A stretch of DNA of 64,000 nt from the NCBI GenBank assembly GCA_018340805.1, contig JACMZG010001914.1, positions 24,302,853 to 24,366,852 on the forward strand, in the 5' to 3' direction. Both the position numbers and the translations under genes were made by a program. Shown here piece by piece: positions 1 through 12,316 of the stretch. The notes under the pieces were generated by a model. The model was not told the origin of the DNA and searched no databases. It saw only the letters and a program-made list of their open reading frames with translations. The stretch's first letter is position 1. Every line of letters begins with the position of its first letter. Source of the DNA: Microvelia longipes. Its lineage: Eukaryota; Arthropoda; Insecta; Hemiptera; Veliidae.

Positions 1-3000
1 GCCTGCCTTTATTAATTATTTACTCTTTTCTAAAATTCCTTAATATATTTTACCAATTTATTAATCCTATATTTAGTTATTTCGCTTCCACATCCAAATA
101 AGGGTTAAAAAAAGTCAAATAGGGATGGAAAATTTTAAGAAAATGACGAATTTAATCGTCCCAATTTTTTTTATTTTAAAATTATTACTAAGTACAAAAG
201 ATAATAATAATATAAATGTTTTATTCAATAAATTTTATTTTGTCCAAAATTTTATCTCATATTATTTAAACAATTATTTAATTAGGGTGGTTAGCTTTTA
301 CAGTGATAATATTAGGGTTGATAAATCATCCATTTTACCTACTTTTGGTTATCAGTTTAACATTTATCAGTTCTAATATCCTTTTGCCAAATTTCTAAAT
401 GAAAAATGACCTTATGAGGTCGTTTGTTAATACGTGAATGTTTTAAATTTGTTTAGAAATCAAGGAATAATCATCCAAGTTTTTAACAACATAAATATCT
501 ACATTTATTATTTGTTATTAGTAAAATGGCCAAAAATAATTGTCCAAATCTTACTTTATTTAGAGTTATTATTTATTGGAAATATAATTTTCCTTCATAT
601 TTTATCAACTCAGACAAAATGAAGGTTACAAAAGAAATTTCTTTTTTGTGCATGTCATAGCAATTTATCAGGGACCTTCAAAAATTATAAGTGTTTACTG
701 TAATAATTTTTTATAGTTTATTATAGCGATTTATGTATAAGCTATTGAATCTGATTAAGGTTTATGAGATCAAACAAACAAACTCATTTTCAAGCTCTTT
801 CATAAGTTGCAAATTATAGCAAGCTTAAATTTATAATGTTAAAATTAGAAAAATTTAGCGATGAGTAAAAGTAAGAGGTCTGCCAAGTACCATTTATCTA
901 CAATAGGGGTCTACGGGACTTATACGGGATATAAAGTTTGTATATCCCTGATCTACAGCATATTGCTGATAGATAAAGTGCACAAAAATGATATTTTTAA
1001 TTATAGGTAAGATATCGTAATTCCATGATTGTGATTCTTCATAAATTTTTAATTTGTATTGACATTGAAGTGTCACATAAATTGGTTCGATTCTGTACTG
1101 CACTATGTTTTGATTTTAGATCCAAAAGTGTTGCAACAAGGGCTTGGTTCTTTAAAACTGTTGGCTATAATGAGTATATTATTACCAATAATATCCCTCC
1201 TGACATTCCCTCAATGGACATGTATGTTGGGATTGAGATTCAGATACCTACAAGGTTTCAACCATTATTAGACACACTATTATCTGTTGGACTGATATGA
1301 TGGAATTGAGATTCTTACATGACTATAAGATTCCAAAAAAAAAAAATTGAAATTTTTTTTAAGACTAACTTTTTTGGCAACATTTTAGAAACACTTTTTT
1401 GTCGGACTAATATATGTTGATGATTTTAATGGACCTGATTATTTTTAAGTATGCTTTATAAATGTATGATTTTTACTGTAATTTTCAGATGGCATCCTAA
1501 TTTGAACCCGGTCTTTATTTAGGCACATTTAAAATAAAGAAAGAAGTGATCTTAGATTTTTGAAATTTTGTCTAGAATGGGATTCAAGCAAGTTTTGATT
1601 TCAATAAAATTTAGCTACAACTAGGATTCAGGGATCCTATTTTTAGGGTTACCAAGATATTTTTGAAACCCTCTTATTTTCTGTTTAAATAATCTTGAGC
1701 AACTTATTTCAACCCTTCAATTTATTGAAAGTATACTTTTGATTTCACCATAAGTTTATAATTAAATTTATAAGTTAATATAAATTTGGACAAGTTTTGA
1801 TTTTTTTGAGTGAAATGTTTATAGAACTTAGTTATTATAAGTTAATTCAAGTGTGATTCATACTTAAAATAACAAAAGTGTATAAATTAATTTTATTAAT
1901 TAAACATAATGTCATAATTCACAATAATTCATGCACTTCACAAAAGTTATATTGAATGAAAAAAAAATTAAAAAGGTTTTACTCTTTAAATTAATTTTTA
2001 TTTAAAACCAGATTTATTTAAATTATAACAAATATTTTGTTAAAAATGTAAATTTAAGTTTTGTATTGGAATTTTACAAACAAAATAAAATTTATTAGAA
2101 TAAAACATACAATAATTTTTATTAATAAATAATATACCTTTATAATTATAATCGTAAATATTTTTATTTATTTATATATAAAGCTATTATCACCAGGTTT
2201 AAAAGGGCACTCAGATCAATTATAAAAAAGATTTTTTTCTTTAAATAATTTTCATTTTTACAATTTTTTATAAATTTTTGCTTAAACACATTATTTCAAT
2301 ATTACTTCATTCCCAAATAACCTATTTATTTTATTTCTATGTAAAACAATTAAATTACAATTTTCATGTTACAAAGAACGTCTAGGCTTTTTTTAATATT
2401 TTCTTCTATGGTTTTTACATTTAATAAAAAAAAAATCACATAAATATTTTTCATTAATTTTTACCAATTTTTTTTTATTTATAAGCGTTTATTTTGACAT
2501 CTAAAACAGTTAATATAAAAAAAAGAAAACACTTATTGTCATGTAAAAAACTAATTTCTTTTTAATAAAAATTTCTTTTTATTTTGGTTAATACAAGAGC
2601 TCTTATTTATTATTATTATTTTTTTTTAGTAAGCCACCTATTTATCATATTTCATTTTTTAAAAACTTATTTTTAAGGTTTAACAAGAAAATAATAAATA
2701 ATTTTAAGGTATCAAAACAATAAAATTAAATAACTATAACAATAATTATAGCAAAAAGTGTAGACCTACAGTAGGTATACTTATTGAGTAAATGTATTAA
2801 AAAGTAAATCATATTATACAAGTAAAATATAGAATAAAAAATAATTAAAATGTAAATAAAATAAAAAACAAACATAAAAGCACAGCAAACGTCAATTAAA
2901 ACAGTCAAAAATATTTAAATTAGAAACAAATTAATTAATTAAATAAATTTTATAAAAGCAACTTAGCCAACATTCAATAATTTCTTTGAATGAGATTGAC

Positions 3001-3490
3001 TTGTATCTAAACAGGTTAAAGCTGTGAATTACCAATTTCCCCAAAAAAATTTTTTGTTGTCATAACAATTTTATACATTTAATAAATTTAAAAATTAGTT
3101 ATCTGATTAAAATTACACAAGCAGTTAATATTTGGTTTCGTACTTCATTTGTGGAAAACCAATATAAAAGTTTAAGCACTTAAAATTAATTGTTTCATAG
3201 TTAAGTGCAAAAAACAGTGCCTAATGAGCTCTTTGTGCATTTTTTGTTTTAGTTATGGCTTCTTTGCAACAGTTAAAAAAAATATTAATTTATTTCTAAA
3301 ATATTAGTAATTATGAACAAATTTCTCGATACAATTTAAAAACCCAAATATTTATACTATTTCTTATTATATTTGTTTTATATATTTAGATATTTAGAAA
3401 AAGAGCTATGTTAGAGAAAATTTATTTAGTGGCTATATTTATTAATTTTTTGTTATGCAGTACGCCTGCCTAAAAACAATGTTATATATT
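1..3490. other. AT-rich stretch without recognisable features
   Basis: I see no convincing coding sequence, RNA gene or repeat array. The short open frames (for example 1025-1300 on the plus strand) have no recognisable motif and occur at the density expected by chance. It lies downstream of the receptor transcript. Confidence 0.6.
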
Positions 3491-3494
3491 TTAT

Positions 3495-3500
3495 TTTATT
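3495..3500 (-). terminator. AATAAA polyadenylation signal of the receptor transcript
   Basis: The minus strand reads CCAATAAAATAAAA here, 218 nt beyond the receptor stop codon and about 50 nt beyond the stop of the possible Thr-rich extension. The position and orientation fit 3'-end formation of the receptor mRNA, but AATAAA is common by chance in DNA this AT-rich. Confidence 0.5.
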
Positions 3501-3549
3501 GGACCTTAACAACAATTATATAATTTTACCCTGTGGTGGGTTGGTGTAG

Positions 3550-3657
3550 TCAAGTGCTTGTGCCGTTAACGCTAGTAGCAGTAGTGGTAGTTGCTGTAGT
3601 TACAGTAGTGGTAGTAGTATAGCCGCCATGGGGCGCTAGAGCAACAAGCGTTTCCTC
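3550..3657 (-). CDS. Possible alternative C-terminal mini-exon (Thr-rich), in frame with the receptor
   Basis: Downstream of the receptor stop (TGA at 3718-3720) the same frame contains a second TGA, then a 35-residue open stretch starting EETLVALAPHGGY and continuing as a Thr/Ala-rich tail to a TGA at 3550-3552. The 66 bases at 3658-3723 begin GTGTGAG and end CCACCATACAG, so removing them as a short intron would join the receptor to this tail in frame. Retaining them gives the shorter C-terminus. A poly(A) signal lies about 50 nt further on. The Thr run could instead be an ACN trinucleotide repeat in a 3' UTR, so this is a hypothesis. Confidence 0.35.
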   Translation of the reverse strand, partial: EETLVALAPHGGYTTTTTVTTATTTTATSVNGTST

Positions 3658-3717
3658 CTGTATGGTGGACAACGCTAATCCAATATGTCAAACCAGCATA
3701 CCCCTGCTAGACTTGTC

Positions 3718-4486
3718 TCACACACCGCTGTTATTAGAAATATAAGAGACGGCGGTGTCCTGGCTGTTCTGTCTCCTAGTAGAGTTATTGTTGTTATTAT
3801 TGTTGCTGACGTAGTAGGATGACTTCTGTTTCCATGAAGTTGAAGACGAGTTGGCTCTGCCCACAGCATCATAGTATCTCAGAGTACCACAGCACTTGCG
3901 AGACTTAATAATAGCTGCAAAACCTCTCCTGTACTTGTTGTTAAAGAAAGCATACAGTATGGGATTGATACAGGAATTGGATGAACCGAGCCACTGAGCT
4001 ATAGGAGCGGCCATATGGATGAGTGTTTCCTCCGTCTGATTCAGCTCACCGCCCATTTTAACTCTAGCAAATATTAGATAAAGGGGAAGCCAAGACACAA
4101 CAAATAAAATAACCACCACCACTAACATCTTAACAACTTTAACCTTACTCTTTTGTTGCATTCTTTCCATTTGAGCATCTTTGGTATCACCGGGAATATG
4201 CCTCTTGCAGACTTTGATCCAAATAAGAACGTAACACATGGAGATGAGAATCATAGGTAAGATGTAACAGAACAGCAGGTGTGCAATAAGGAAGTACAGC
4301 GTACCGTTGAGGTTGGAGGGCCAGACTTCCATACAAACTGAAATATCATCGGTGATGCTCACCAGATCAAAGAAAATAGCCAATGGAATAGTTGTAGTCA
4401 AAGCAATCAACCAGATCACCACTATCATGAATCGAGCTCTTCTAGTGGTGATCTGACATTTCAATGGCCACCAAATGGCTAAAAAT
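3718..4486 (-). CDS. SIFaR: SIFamide-receptor-type neuropeptide GPCR, last coding exon (TM4 to C-terminus)
   Basis: This exon encodes the C-terminal 255 residues of a class A (rhodopsin-like) GPCR of the plasma membrane. It reads [11 protein letters not shown], the segment just after the DR of TM3, then TM4 (about residues 18-40), an ECL2 cysteine at 51, TM5 (63-92), TM6 (115-141, with SWLPLY in place of the usual CWLP) and TM7 (154-182, with NPILY at 174-178). Helix 8 follows, with a CC pair at 198-199, then a Ser/Asn-rich tail with seven consecutive Asn. From memory of the family, [23 protein letters not shown] and [14 protein letters not shown] motifs are typical of arthropod SIFamide receptors, which couple the SIFamide peptide to feeding, sleep and mating circuits; the close NPFF/GnIH-receptor group is the alternative. 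The Leu (TTG) at 4464 is not the start: the frame continues to a splice acceptor at 4487-4488, and the single base at 4486 completes a split codon, presumably Arg. TM1-TM3 are missing from this exon. Confidence 0.88.
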
Positions 4487-4512
4487 CTGAAACAAGAAAG
4501 ACAATCAATTAG
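4487..4512 (-). promoter_or_regulatory. 3' splice site of the receptor exon
   Basis: On the minus strand a pyrimidine-rich tract ends in TTGTTTCAG directly before the coding sequence. A branch-point-like ACTAAT lies about 22-25 nt upstream of the AG. Splicing here gives a phase-2 junction that would complete a DR(F) codon, matching the usual end of TM3 in this receptor family. Confidence 0.8.
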
Positions 4513-5864
4513 TAAAAATTATTTAAAATTACAATATAGGTTTTTGGTTGCATAAACTGGTTTAACTAGATTGTTAATCTAGATAAACGGAAAAAATGCC
4601 ACCTTTATTTATTTTTTCCCTTTTAAAGACCTTTAGTTTAGTCGTTTCTTGGTCAAGTTACCATAGTTATATTGACTCCGGACAAGTTTTATTTGATTCG
4701 GCACTCCGAAATACCCAAAATACATTCAGCACATTTTGCTGAATTTTTGAATATTACGCTGACTTAGCAACCAAGTTACTGACGTTACAATAACCTGGTT
4801 TTCAACAGGCTTTGTGTCCTCCCCAAGGTTGAGTTTTGTACCAAGTTTGATTTAAAAATAATATTCCGTTTGAGAGATAAAGTACTTACAAAAATCCGCT
4901 AGATATACAAACGTACACATAAATATATAAATATACATATATGTGTGTGTATGTATATACAGTTTCGCAAACGTATTTTTTCGTGGTAGGGAACCACGAA
5001 AAACGGATTTTGGAGCCTCTCCCGGTCGCCCCCACAACACGAGTCATCTTATTAGCGATTTTTTTCAAAGGAACATCGCTAAAACCTCCCTTTCGTTGGA
5101 CATGGGGGGAGGGAGGAATTTTTAGCTCACTTACTTTGGAAATTCGGTATTTCAGTTTATGCCTAGATTATCTATTACGCAGCCTAACTATTTGGTAAAT
5201 TCTGACTAGCGTATTTTTATCAAGGGAAGGGGTCTTTCATTATACTCTGTAATTATCCATTGACCATCTTTTCTCCTTAATTTTAATGATTTGATATTGG
5301 TACATCTAAAATATTCTACCCGTCATTATTACCACTAACATATTGAATTTTTTTTAAAAAAATTAATAGCTCCTTTAATATAATTATAACTACATAGCAT
5401 TCAATTTCAAATTCAAAATGATAGTTACTACTTGAAACCTGAAATAACTAAAATAAATATGCATGCCCAGATAATCCAAAAACCTCATAAGTAAAAAATA
5501 ATACAGAGACAGTATTTTTCCTCTTTTTCAGCATAAAACAATATGAGCGACTTTTTCCCTGGAAGTTTTGAATTATTGTAACAAATGTAACATTTCAATT
5601 ACAAAATAAATTCTTTGGAGCGGCAAGATAGGGATGAAAATCCTTCTTCTCCTTTAAAGATTTTCATTTTTTCATAAACCTAAGTTAAAATATATGGACT
5701 CTTTCTTCAAGACCCGTTTTATAATTTATTACATTTTTCCCTCTTCTTATTTAGATCTGTTTTTAAACCAAATAATACAACGTGAAAACCCAAATTCAAA
5801 ATATCATTTAGTTTTTATTAAAATCAAATTGTTAAGAACATATCTGTAGTATTTTATTAAAGGT
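4494..5864. other. Probable receptor intron, mostly unstructured
   Basis: This AT-rich DNA lies immediately upstream, in the gene's orientation, of the receptor's 3' splice site. It holds a short GT/AT microsatellite near 4920-4960 and the hairpin at 4977-5003. No exon was recognised. Confidence 0.55.
4977..5003. repeat. Short perfect hairpin
   Basis: An 11-bp perfect stem (TTTTTCGTGGT / ACCACGAAAAA) encloses a 5-nt loop, beside a GT/AT microsatellite. A related hairpin, TTTCGTGATT / AATCACGAAA-like, occurs at 61812-61833, also near a microsatellite. Confidence 0.7.
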
Positions 5865-6180
5865 AGAGCATATTTTTACTTTTCTTCATTTATACCGAAA
5901 CCGGAAATTTAACTGAATTATTCATTCTAGGTGTTTCCAAACATTTTGATGACGTCATAAATATTCAATCATGACAGCAAATATTTCGGAAATTCATAAA
6001 ACGCGGAAATATAATTGTATAAATTTTGCACTAAAACAACAAATGTGCCAACTTTCATCTCATTATTAGAATTGGTTCAATTTTCATTAAATGAAATTTA
6101 TACGTTTTTAAATGTCATAAGAGTAGGTTTAATATTTTTTTAAAAGATCAAGTACGGGGTACCTCAAAACTTTTCTTAAC
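5865..6180 (+). repeat. Dispersed family D1, partial copy
   Basis: It carries the family's hallmarks in order: a CTTTTCTTCATTTATACC start, ATGACGTCATAAA, AAAACGCGGAAA, and GTGCCAACTTTCATCTCATT. It leads directly into the satellite at 6149, which is built from the family's 3' terminal segment. Confidence 0.75.
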
Positions 6181-8229
6181 TTATTTATCAATTTATAAAA
6201 AAAAAATAAAGTACGGGGTACCTTAAAACTTTTCTTAATTTATTCATTAATTTATAAAAAAATCGAGTACGGGGAACCTCAAACCCTTTCTTAACTTATT
6301 TATCAATTTATAAAAAAAATCGAGTACGCAGTACCTCAAAACTTTTCTTAACTTATTCATTAATTTATAAAAAAAAAATCGAGCACGGGGTAACTTAAAA
6401 CTTTTCTTAACTTTTATCAATTTATAAAAAAAATCGAGTACGGGTACCTCAAAACTTTTCTTAACTTATTTATTAATTTATAAAAAAATGGAGTACGGGG
6501 TAATTTAAAACTTTTCTTAACTTATTTATAAAAAAATCAAGTACGAGGTACCTCAAAACTTTTCTTAACTTATTTATTAATTTATAAAAAAATGAGTACG
6601 GGTAATTTAAACTTTTCTTAACTTTTTATAAAAAAAAAAATTAAGTACGAGGTACCTCAAAACTTTTCTTAACTTATTTATTAATTTATAAAAAATGGAG
6701 TACGGGTAATTTAAAACTTTCTTAACTTATTTATAAAAAAAAATCAAGTACGAGGTACCTCAAAACTTTTCTTAACTTATTTATAAATTTATAAAAAAAA
6801 TGGAGTACGGGGTAATTTAAAACTTTTCTTAACTTATTTATAAAAAAAAATCAAGTACGAGGTACCTCAAAACTTTTCTTAACTTATTTATTAATTTATA
6901 AAAAAATGGAGTACGGGGAACCTCAAACCCTTTCTTAACTTATTTATCAATTTATAAAAAAAATCGAGTACGCAGTACCTCAAAACTTTTCTTAACTTAT
7001 TTATTAATTTATAAAAAAAACGAGCACGGGGAACCTCCAACCCTTTCTTAACTTATTTATCAATTTTATAAAAAAAAATCGAGTACGGGTACCTCAAAAC
7101 TTTTCTTAACTTATTTATTAATTTATAAAAAAATAGAGTACGGGGTAATTTAAAACTTTTCTTAACTTATTTATAAAAAAAAATCAAGTACGAGGTACCT
7201 CAAACTTTTCTTAACTTATTTATTAATTTATAAAAAAATGGAGTACGGGGTAATTTAAAACTTTTCTTAACTTATTTATAAAAAAAAATCATGTACGAGG
7301 TACCTCAAAACTTTTCTTAACTTATTTATTAATTTATAAAAAAATGGAGTACGGGGTAATTTAAAACTTTTCTCAACTTATTTATAAAAAAAATCAAGTA
7401 CGAGGTACCTCAAAACTTTTCTTAACTTATTTATTAATTTATAAAAAAATGGAGTACGGGGTAATTTAAAACTTTTCTTAACTTATTTATAAAAAAAAAA
7501 TCAAGTACGAGGTACCTCAAAACTTTTCTTAACTTATTTATAAATTTATAAAAAAATGGAGTACGGGGTAATTTAAAACTTTTCTTAACTTATTTATAAA
7601 AAAAATCAAGTACGAGGTACCTCAAAACTTTTCTTAACTTATTTATTAATTTATAAAAAAATGGAGTACGGGGAACCTCAAACCTTTTCTTAACTTATTT
7701 ATCAATTTATAAAAAAAAATCGAGTACGGGGTACCTCAAAACTTTTCTTAACTTATTTATTAATTTATAAAAAAAAACGAGCACGGGGAACCTCCAACCC
7801 TTTCTTAACTTATTTATCAATTTATAAAAAAAATCGAGTACGGGGTACCTCAAAACTTTTCTTAACTTATTTATTAATTTATAAAAAAATAGAGTACGGG
7901 GTAATTTAAAACTTTTCTTAACTTATTTATAAAAAAAAATCAAGTACGAGGTACCTCAAACTTTTCTTAACTTATTTATTAATTTATAAAAAAATGGAGT
8001 ACGGGGTAATTTAAAACTTTCTTAACTTATTTATAAAAAAAAATCAAGTACGAGGTACCTCAAAACTTTTCTTAACTTATTTATTAATTTATAAAAAACT
8101 GGAGTACGGGGTAATTTAAAACTTTTCTTAACTTATTTATAAAAAAAAATCAGTACGAGTACCTCAAAACTTTTCTTAACTTATTTATTAATTTATAAAA
8201 AAATGGAGTACGGGGTAACTTAAAACTTT
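6149..8229. repeat. 2.1-kb higher-order satellite (~54-bp unit, ~39 copies)
   Basis: The unit reads GAGTACGGGGTACCTCAAAA, then CTTTTCTTAACTTATTTATT and an AT-rich linker ending in an A-run. Two variants, one with TACCTC and one with TAATTT after the GTACGGGG/GTACGAGG core, alternate through much of the array, giving a ~105-bp dimer. A third layer, marked by CGGGGAACCTC plus CGAGCACGGGG units, recurs near 6270-6390, 6915-7030 and 7670-7790. Many units contain the 10-nt palindrome GAGGTACCTC. Read on the minus strand, each unit starts with the terminal segment of family D1 (GAAAAGTTT, then GAGGTACCCCGTAC). Confidence 0.95.
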
Positions 8230-8900
8230 TCCTCGTCACATCGGATATAAAGAATATAAAATTTACCAAATTTGTTGGATCATAAAAGTTATATTTAAAT
8301 ATAATTTTTGTATTCAAACGAAATTCATACAATACATACATTTATTTAATTTCCTGCGGTCCCTCACCTAGGCAATGACCACGCTCGATACTACTTAACT
8401 TTTATGATCCAACAAAATCCTTAAATATAATTTTTGTATTCAAACGAAATTCGTGTTCTTAGTTATTAATACACAAAGTTATACACTTGTTCTGAATTTC
8501 AACTCATTTAAATTCTTTTCCGATTATATAAATTTTTAAAAAACGAACACAATTCATTTGATAACTATTGAACAATTGTCCTTAAATAGAAAATACATCC
8601 TTTCATTCCCAGAGGTCACCCATCCAGGCACTGACCACCCTTGATGCTTAACTTTATGCTGATAATGAGATGAAACTAGGTACATATGTTAGTCTTATAA
8701 ATGGCTAAATGTGTGCCAAATTTCAAATTTATCGCAAAATGTTTTCGTGTTTCATAATTTATTTGAAATTCTTATACGTTATACCTACGGTTTTGTATTT
8801 TTTCCGAGATTAAAGACACACTTCCGGGTCCAACGCCCGCCATGCTACCCACCACTTCATTATCGGATTTTTCTAAAGAAAATTCGCTATAAATAATTAC
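8228..8900 (-). repeat. Dispersed family D1, rearranged minus-strand copy
   Basis: It directly continues the satellite with CCTCGTCACATCGGATATAA, then contains the family's internal blocks (GACCACGCTCGATACTACTT, TTTTATGATCCAACAAAAT, and ATGAGATGAAACTAGGTACA near 8667). One internal block is present twice. The order is that of the minus-strand copies elsewhere. Confidence 0.75.
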
Positions 8901-9284
8901 TATCAAAAGAAACGTTAGAAACACTATCAGTTAAAAAATATATTAAAATATCTTTCTTGTTGAGGAAGGACGTTGGAAGGGGTGGAACGTGGCCAGAAAG
9001 TAGCTTTATTCACCTGCTTAGTATTCTTACAAGGTAAACCCTTTCCTCAGTCCACCATGACTTGATGCATAGACATTCCCTAGGGACAAAAAATTCCCTT
9101 TATTCCCTATCAACACCAAGGGCTTAAATGTTAGTGAAAATAAAGCTCTATTTTTACACTTTAAAACAATTTTAAAATAATATTGTTTTAAGATAGTAGA
9201 AGAAATAAAAAATTATTTAAGATTAAGTAATTTTTAAAATATTACTTTTGCCTGATAAGAAACTTGCATAGGTACTTAGATTAC
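8901..9284. other. Unassigned AT-rich stretch
   Basis: No coding sequence or repeat was recognised between the D1 fragment and the minisatellite. Confidence 0.5.
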
Positions 9285-9600
9285 TGATTCATTTAGTTAT
9301 AGTTTAGTTAGACATTTAGTACTGATAGTTTAGTTAGTTATTTAGTACTGATAGTTTAGTTAGTCATTTAATTTTCAGCGGAATTCTGAAGGTGAGTGAT
9401 ACTAATAGTTTAGTTTGCCATTTAGTACTGATAGTTTAGTTAGTTATTTAGTATTGTTAGTTTAGTTAGTCATTTAGTACTGATAGTTTAGTTAGTCATT
9501 TAGTACTGATAGTTTAGTTAGTTATATGGTATTGTTAGTTTAGTTAGTCGTTTAGCACTGATAGTTTCCTTAGTCATTTAGTACTGATAGTTCAGTTAGT
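9285..9600. repeat. Minisatellite, TAGTTTAGTTAGT-type (~24-27 bp unit)
   Basis: About a dozen degenerate copies of TAGTTTAGTTAGTCATTTAG followed by TACTGA. The array is interrupted at 9371-9394 by ATTTTCAGCGGAATTCTGAA plus GGTG, a segment also present in each 1.6-kb duplication unit at 10003 and 11617. Confidence 0.9.
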
Positions 9601-9818
9601 AGAAACATTTGTTTAAATAAAACTAATGTTGATTCCGATCTTATAAATAACAATAATTAATTTCATCAAGAAATTATTGTTATTATTACTATTGCTCTTA
9701 TATATGACGCATGCAGTCATATATAAGAGCAGCATATGTGCTTAGTTTCATCTCATAAAAATATCAACAAGTACACTGTAAGAGAGGCCACTCCTTGACT
9801 AAGAGCCTGTATTGGAAA
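9601..9818. repeat. Fragment of family D1 with a hairpin
   Basis: GCTCTTATATATGAC (9691-9705) and GTCATATATAAGAGC (9715-9729) form a 15-bp stem around a 9-nt loop. It matches the D1 segment that reads CTTATATATGACTGCATGCG in other copies. Confidence 0.6.
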
Positions 9819-10656
9819 ACAATAAAGAGACTTCCGCTAACAATCAGAAGTAGCAATTTTTTATCGCACGATTTGTATGCGTTTTTTAAAAAAATGTAAA
9901 AAATCTGGAAGTAATCCAATTAAAATATATCCTTCTATGTAATAAAAAGGTAAACCAAGTTCAATTTCCCCGTAGCCAAGGAAGGGCCCCTCTGACAAAA
10001 TAATTTTCAGCGGAATTCTGAAGGTGTGTAATACATGGCCTAATCAGGGATTGGTTTTGCCCCTCACCCCATTTAAGTTTTGGCTTGCTATACTAGCCTG
10101 ATCCAATAGGTACACTCATTGGAACAAAAAAAAATGAAGTAATTAAAAAAAAAAAGATAATAAAACTGGTAAGTCTTACATGATATATTTGAAATTGCTT
10201 TTTATACAATAATTTTACAAAAAAATAAGGTTTCAATTTATTTCAAACTGTAGCTAACTAATGCACAAAGATAAAACAAAAGTTTCTGTATGAAAAACTC
10301 CAAAACATCCAGACCAAAGCCACTGAAACGGAAAAGCATTCTAAATCCCTCCACTAGAGCTACTCTCAAAAACTTCAAGGAGGGGGAGTATCGAAGAATT
10401 AATGTGTGTAAGACCTTCAAAAGAGATTTTCAGGGCAACAGTAAAGTCATTAATACTGATTAATCAGAAGGAAACCCTATGAAACCCTGAGTGAGAAGCC
10501 AAGGAAAGCTTAGAAAACAAATTACAGGCGAAGACTGTAAGCTCCTCCGACAATCACATGGTTGCAATCAAGATATCAAGCTCCAACCAAATTTCTCCTG
10601 TTTAATACTTTAATGAAGACAAAATGCTTTCTTTTATTCGAAACAAAACTTTTTTG

Positions 10657-10710
<54 letters not shown>

Positions 10711-11432
10711 TATATAAATTACTAGTTTATGTAAAAGACATACTGCCACGATTTAAGCAAAATTTTAAAATGTATTTGTAAAAAACGCGTTTTGTTTAAG
10801 TAGGGTTCAATTTGTTAATCGATAAAATGAAAACTAATTGTAATAATAAAATTTAACGTATTGGTGTTTACCGAACATAGCAGTATACTACAGTGTGATT
10901 ACACAATTTTTCGAGGTTTCAAATCATGGAGGGGGAATAGAGGTGGGATTTCCTTTAAAAAATACAGAAAAAATGAGTCACGAGTAGTGCTTAATAATTG
11001 ATTAACTGCTCAAGTTTTAAAGCATTAACCGGATAATTAATAAATTTATGGTTGAGCTCAATACCCGCAATACGCTACCGCAGTATGGTGAATCCATCTT
11101 ATGACAAACTGATATAAGACAACAACCATGTGGTTGCAACTACATGGTTGTTGCCTCCAACCTCTCATAAAAATGAGAGGCTGGAGGCTTCTCATTTTTA
11201 AAATGTGGAAGGTATGATAGGTCCCTATAATTAAAACTTCTTGGGTCGAGCTGAAACTCAAACCAAATTTTCCATTTCGGTAAAAAAATTCGCTGATATT
11301 TAGGTAATTAAGATACTATATCATTTGATACTACCGTGTTTTGCAAAACATGAATAGTTGACACAATATAATTGTGCGAGAGACACCTAGGATATGTAAC
11401 AAGCAAAAAGCAATGTCGAATGATGGAACAGA
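9819..11432. repeat. 1.6-kb tandem duplication, copy 1
   Basis: This copy begins ACAATAAAGAGACTTCCGCT and is followed head-to-tail by a near-identical second copy. Visible differences are a longer AT microsatellite here (around 10660-10705) and scattered one-base changes. It contains a pair of hairpins at 11121-11188 and ends in family D2 sequence (CACAATATAATTGTGCGAGA). The minus-strand 67-codon frame at 11058-11261 runs across these hairpins and is not a credible gene. Confidence 0.95.
11121..11188. repeat. Tandem hairpin pair in duplication copy 1
   Basis: Two adjacent inverted repeats: 11121-11152 (AACAACCATGTGGTTG and its complement, with one C-to-T change that still allows a G-U pair in RNA) and 11153-11188 (GCCTCCA..CCTCTCAT / ATGAGAGG..TGGAGGC with a short A-rich loop). 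Confidence 0.85.
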
Positions 11433-12267
11433 ACAATAAAGAGACTTCCGCTAACAATCAGAAGTAGCAATTTTTTATCGCACGATTTGTATGCGTTTTT
11501 TAAAAAAATGTAAAAAATCTGGAAGTAATCCAATTAAAATATATCCTTCTATGTAATAAAAAGGTAAACCAAGTTCAATTTCCCCGTAGCCAAGGAAGGG
11601 CCCCTCTGACAAAATAATTTTCAGCGGAATTCTGAAGGTGTGTAATACATGGCCTAATCAGGGATTGGTTTTGCCCCTCACCCCATTTAAGTTTTGGCTT
11701 GCTATACTAGCCTGATCCAATAGGTACACTCATTGGAACAAAAAAAATGAAGTAATTAAAAAAAAAAGATAATAAAACTGGTAAGTCTTACATGATATAT
11801 TTGAAATTGCTTTTTATACAATAATTTTACAAAAAAATAAGGTTTCAATTTATTTCAAACTGTAGCTAACTAATGCACAACGATAAAACAAAAGTTTCTG
11901 TATGAAAAACTCCAAAACATCCAGACCAAAGCCACTGAAACGGAAAAGCATTCTAAATCCCTCCACTAGAGCTACTCTCAAAAACTTCAAGGGAGGGGGA
12001 GTATCGAAGAATTAATGTGTAAGACCTTCAAAAGAGATTTTCAGGGCAACAGTAAAGTCATTAATACTGATTAATCAGAAGGAAACCCTATGAAACCCTG
12101 AGTGAGAAGCCAAGGAAAGCTTAGAAAACAAATTACAGGCGAAGACTGTAAGCTCCTCCGACAATCACATGGTTGCAATCAAGATATCAAGCTCCAACCA
12201 AATTTCTCCTGTTTAATACTTTAATGAAGACAAAATGCTTTCTTTTATTCGAAACAAAACTTTTTTG

Positions 12268-12316
<49 letters not shown>

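Noticed and set aside
894..1300. Three overlapping frames of 69-91 codons on both strands
   Set aside because: No domain, no splice or promoter context, and mutually overlapping; treated as chance.
3675..3872. 65-codon minus-strand frame overlapping the receptor C-terminus
   Set aside because: It is a shadow frame of the receptor exon and lacks any recognisable motif.
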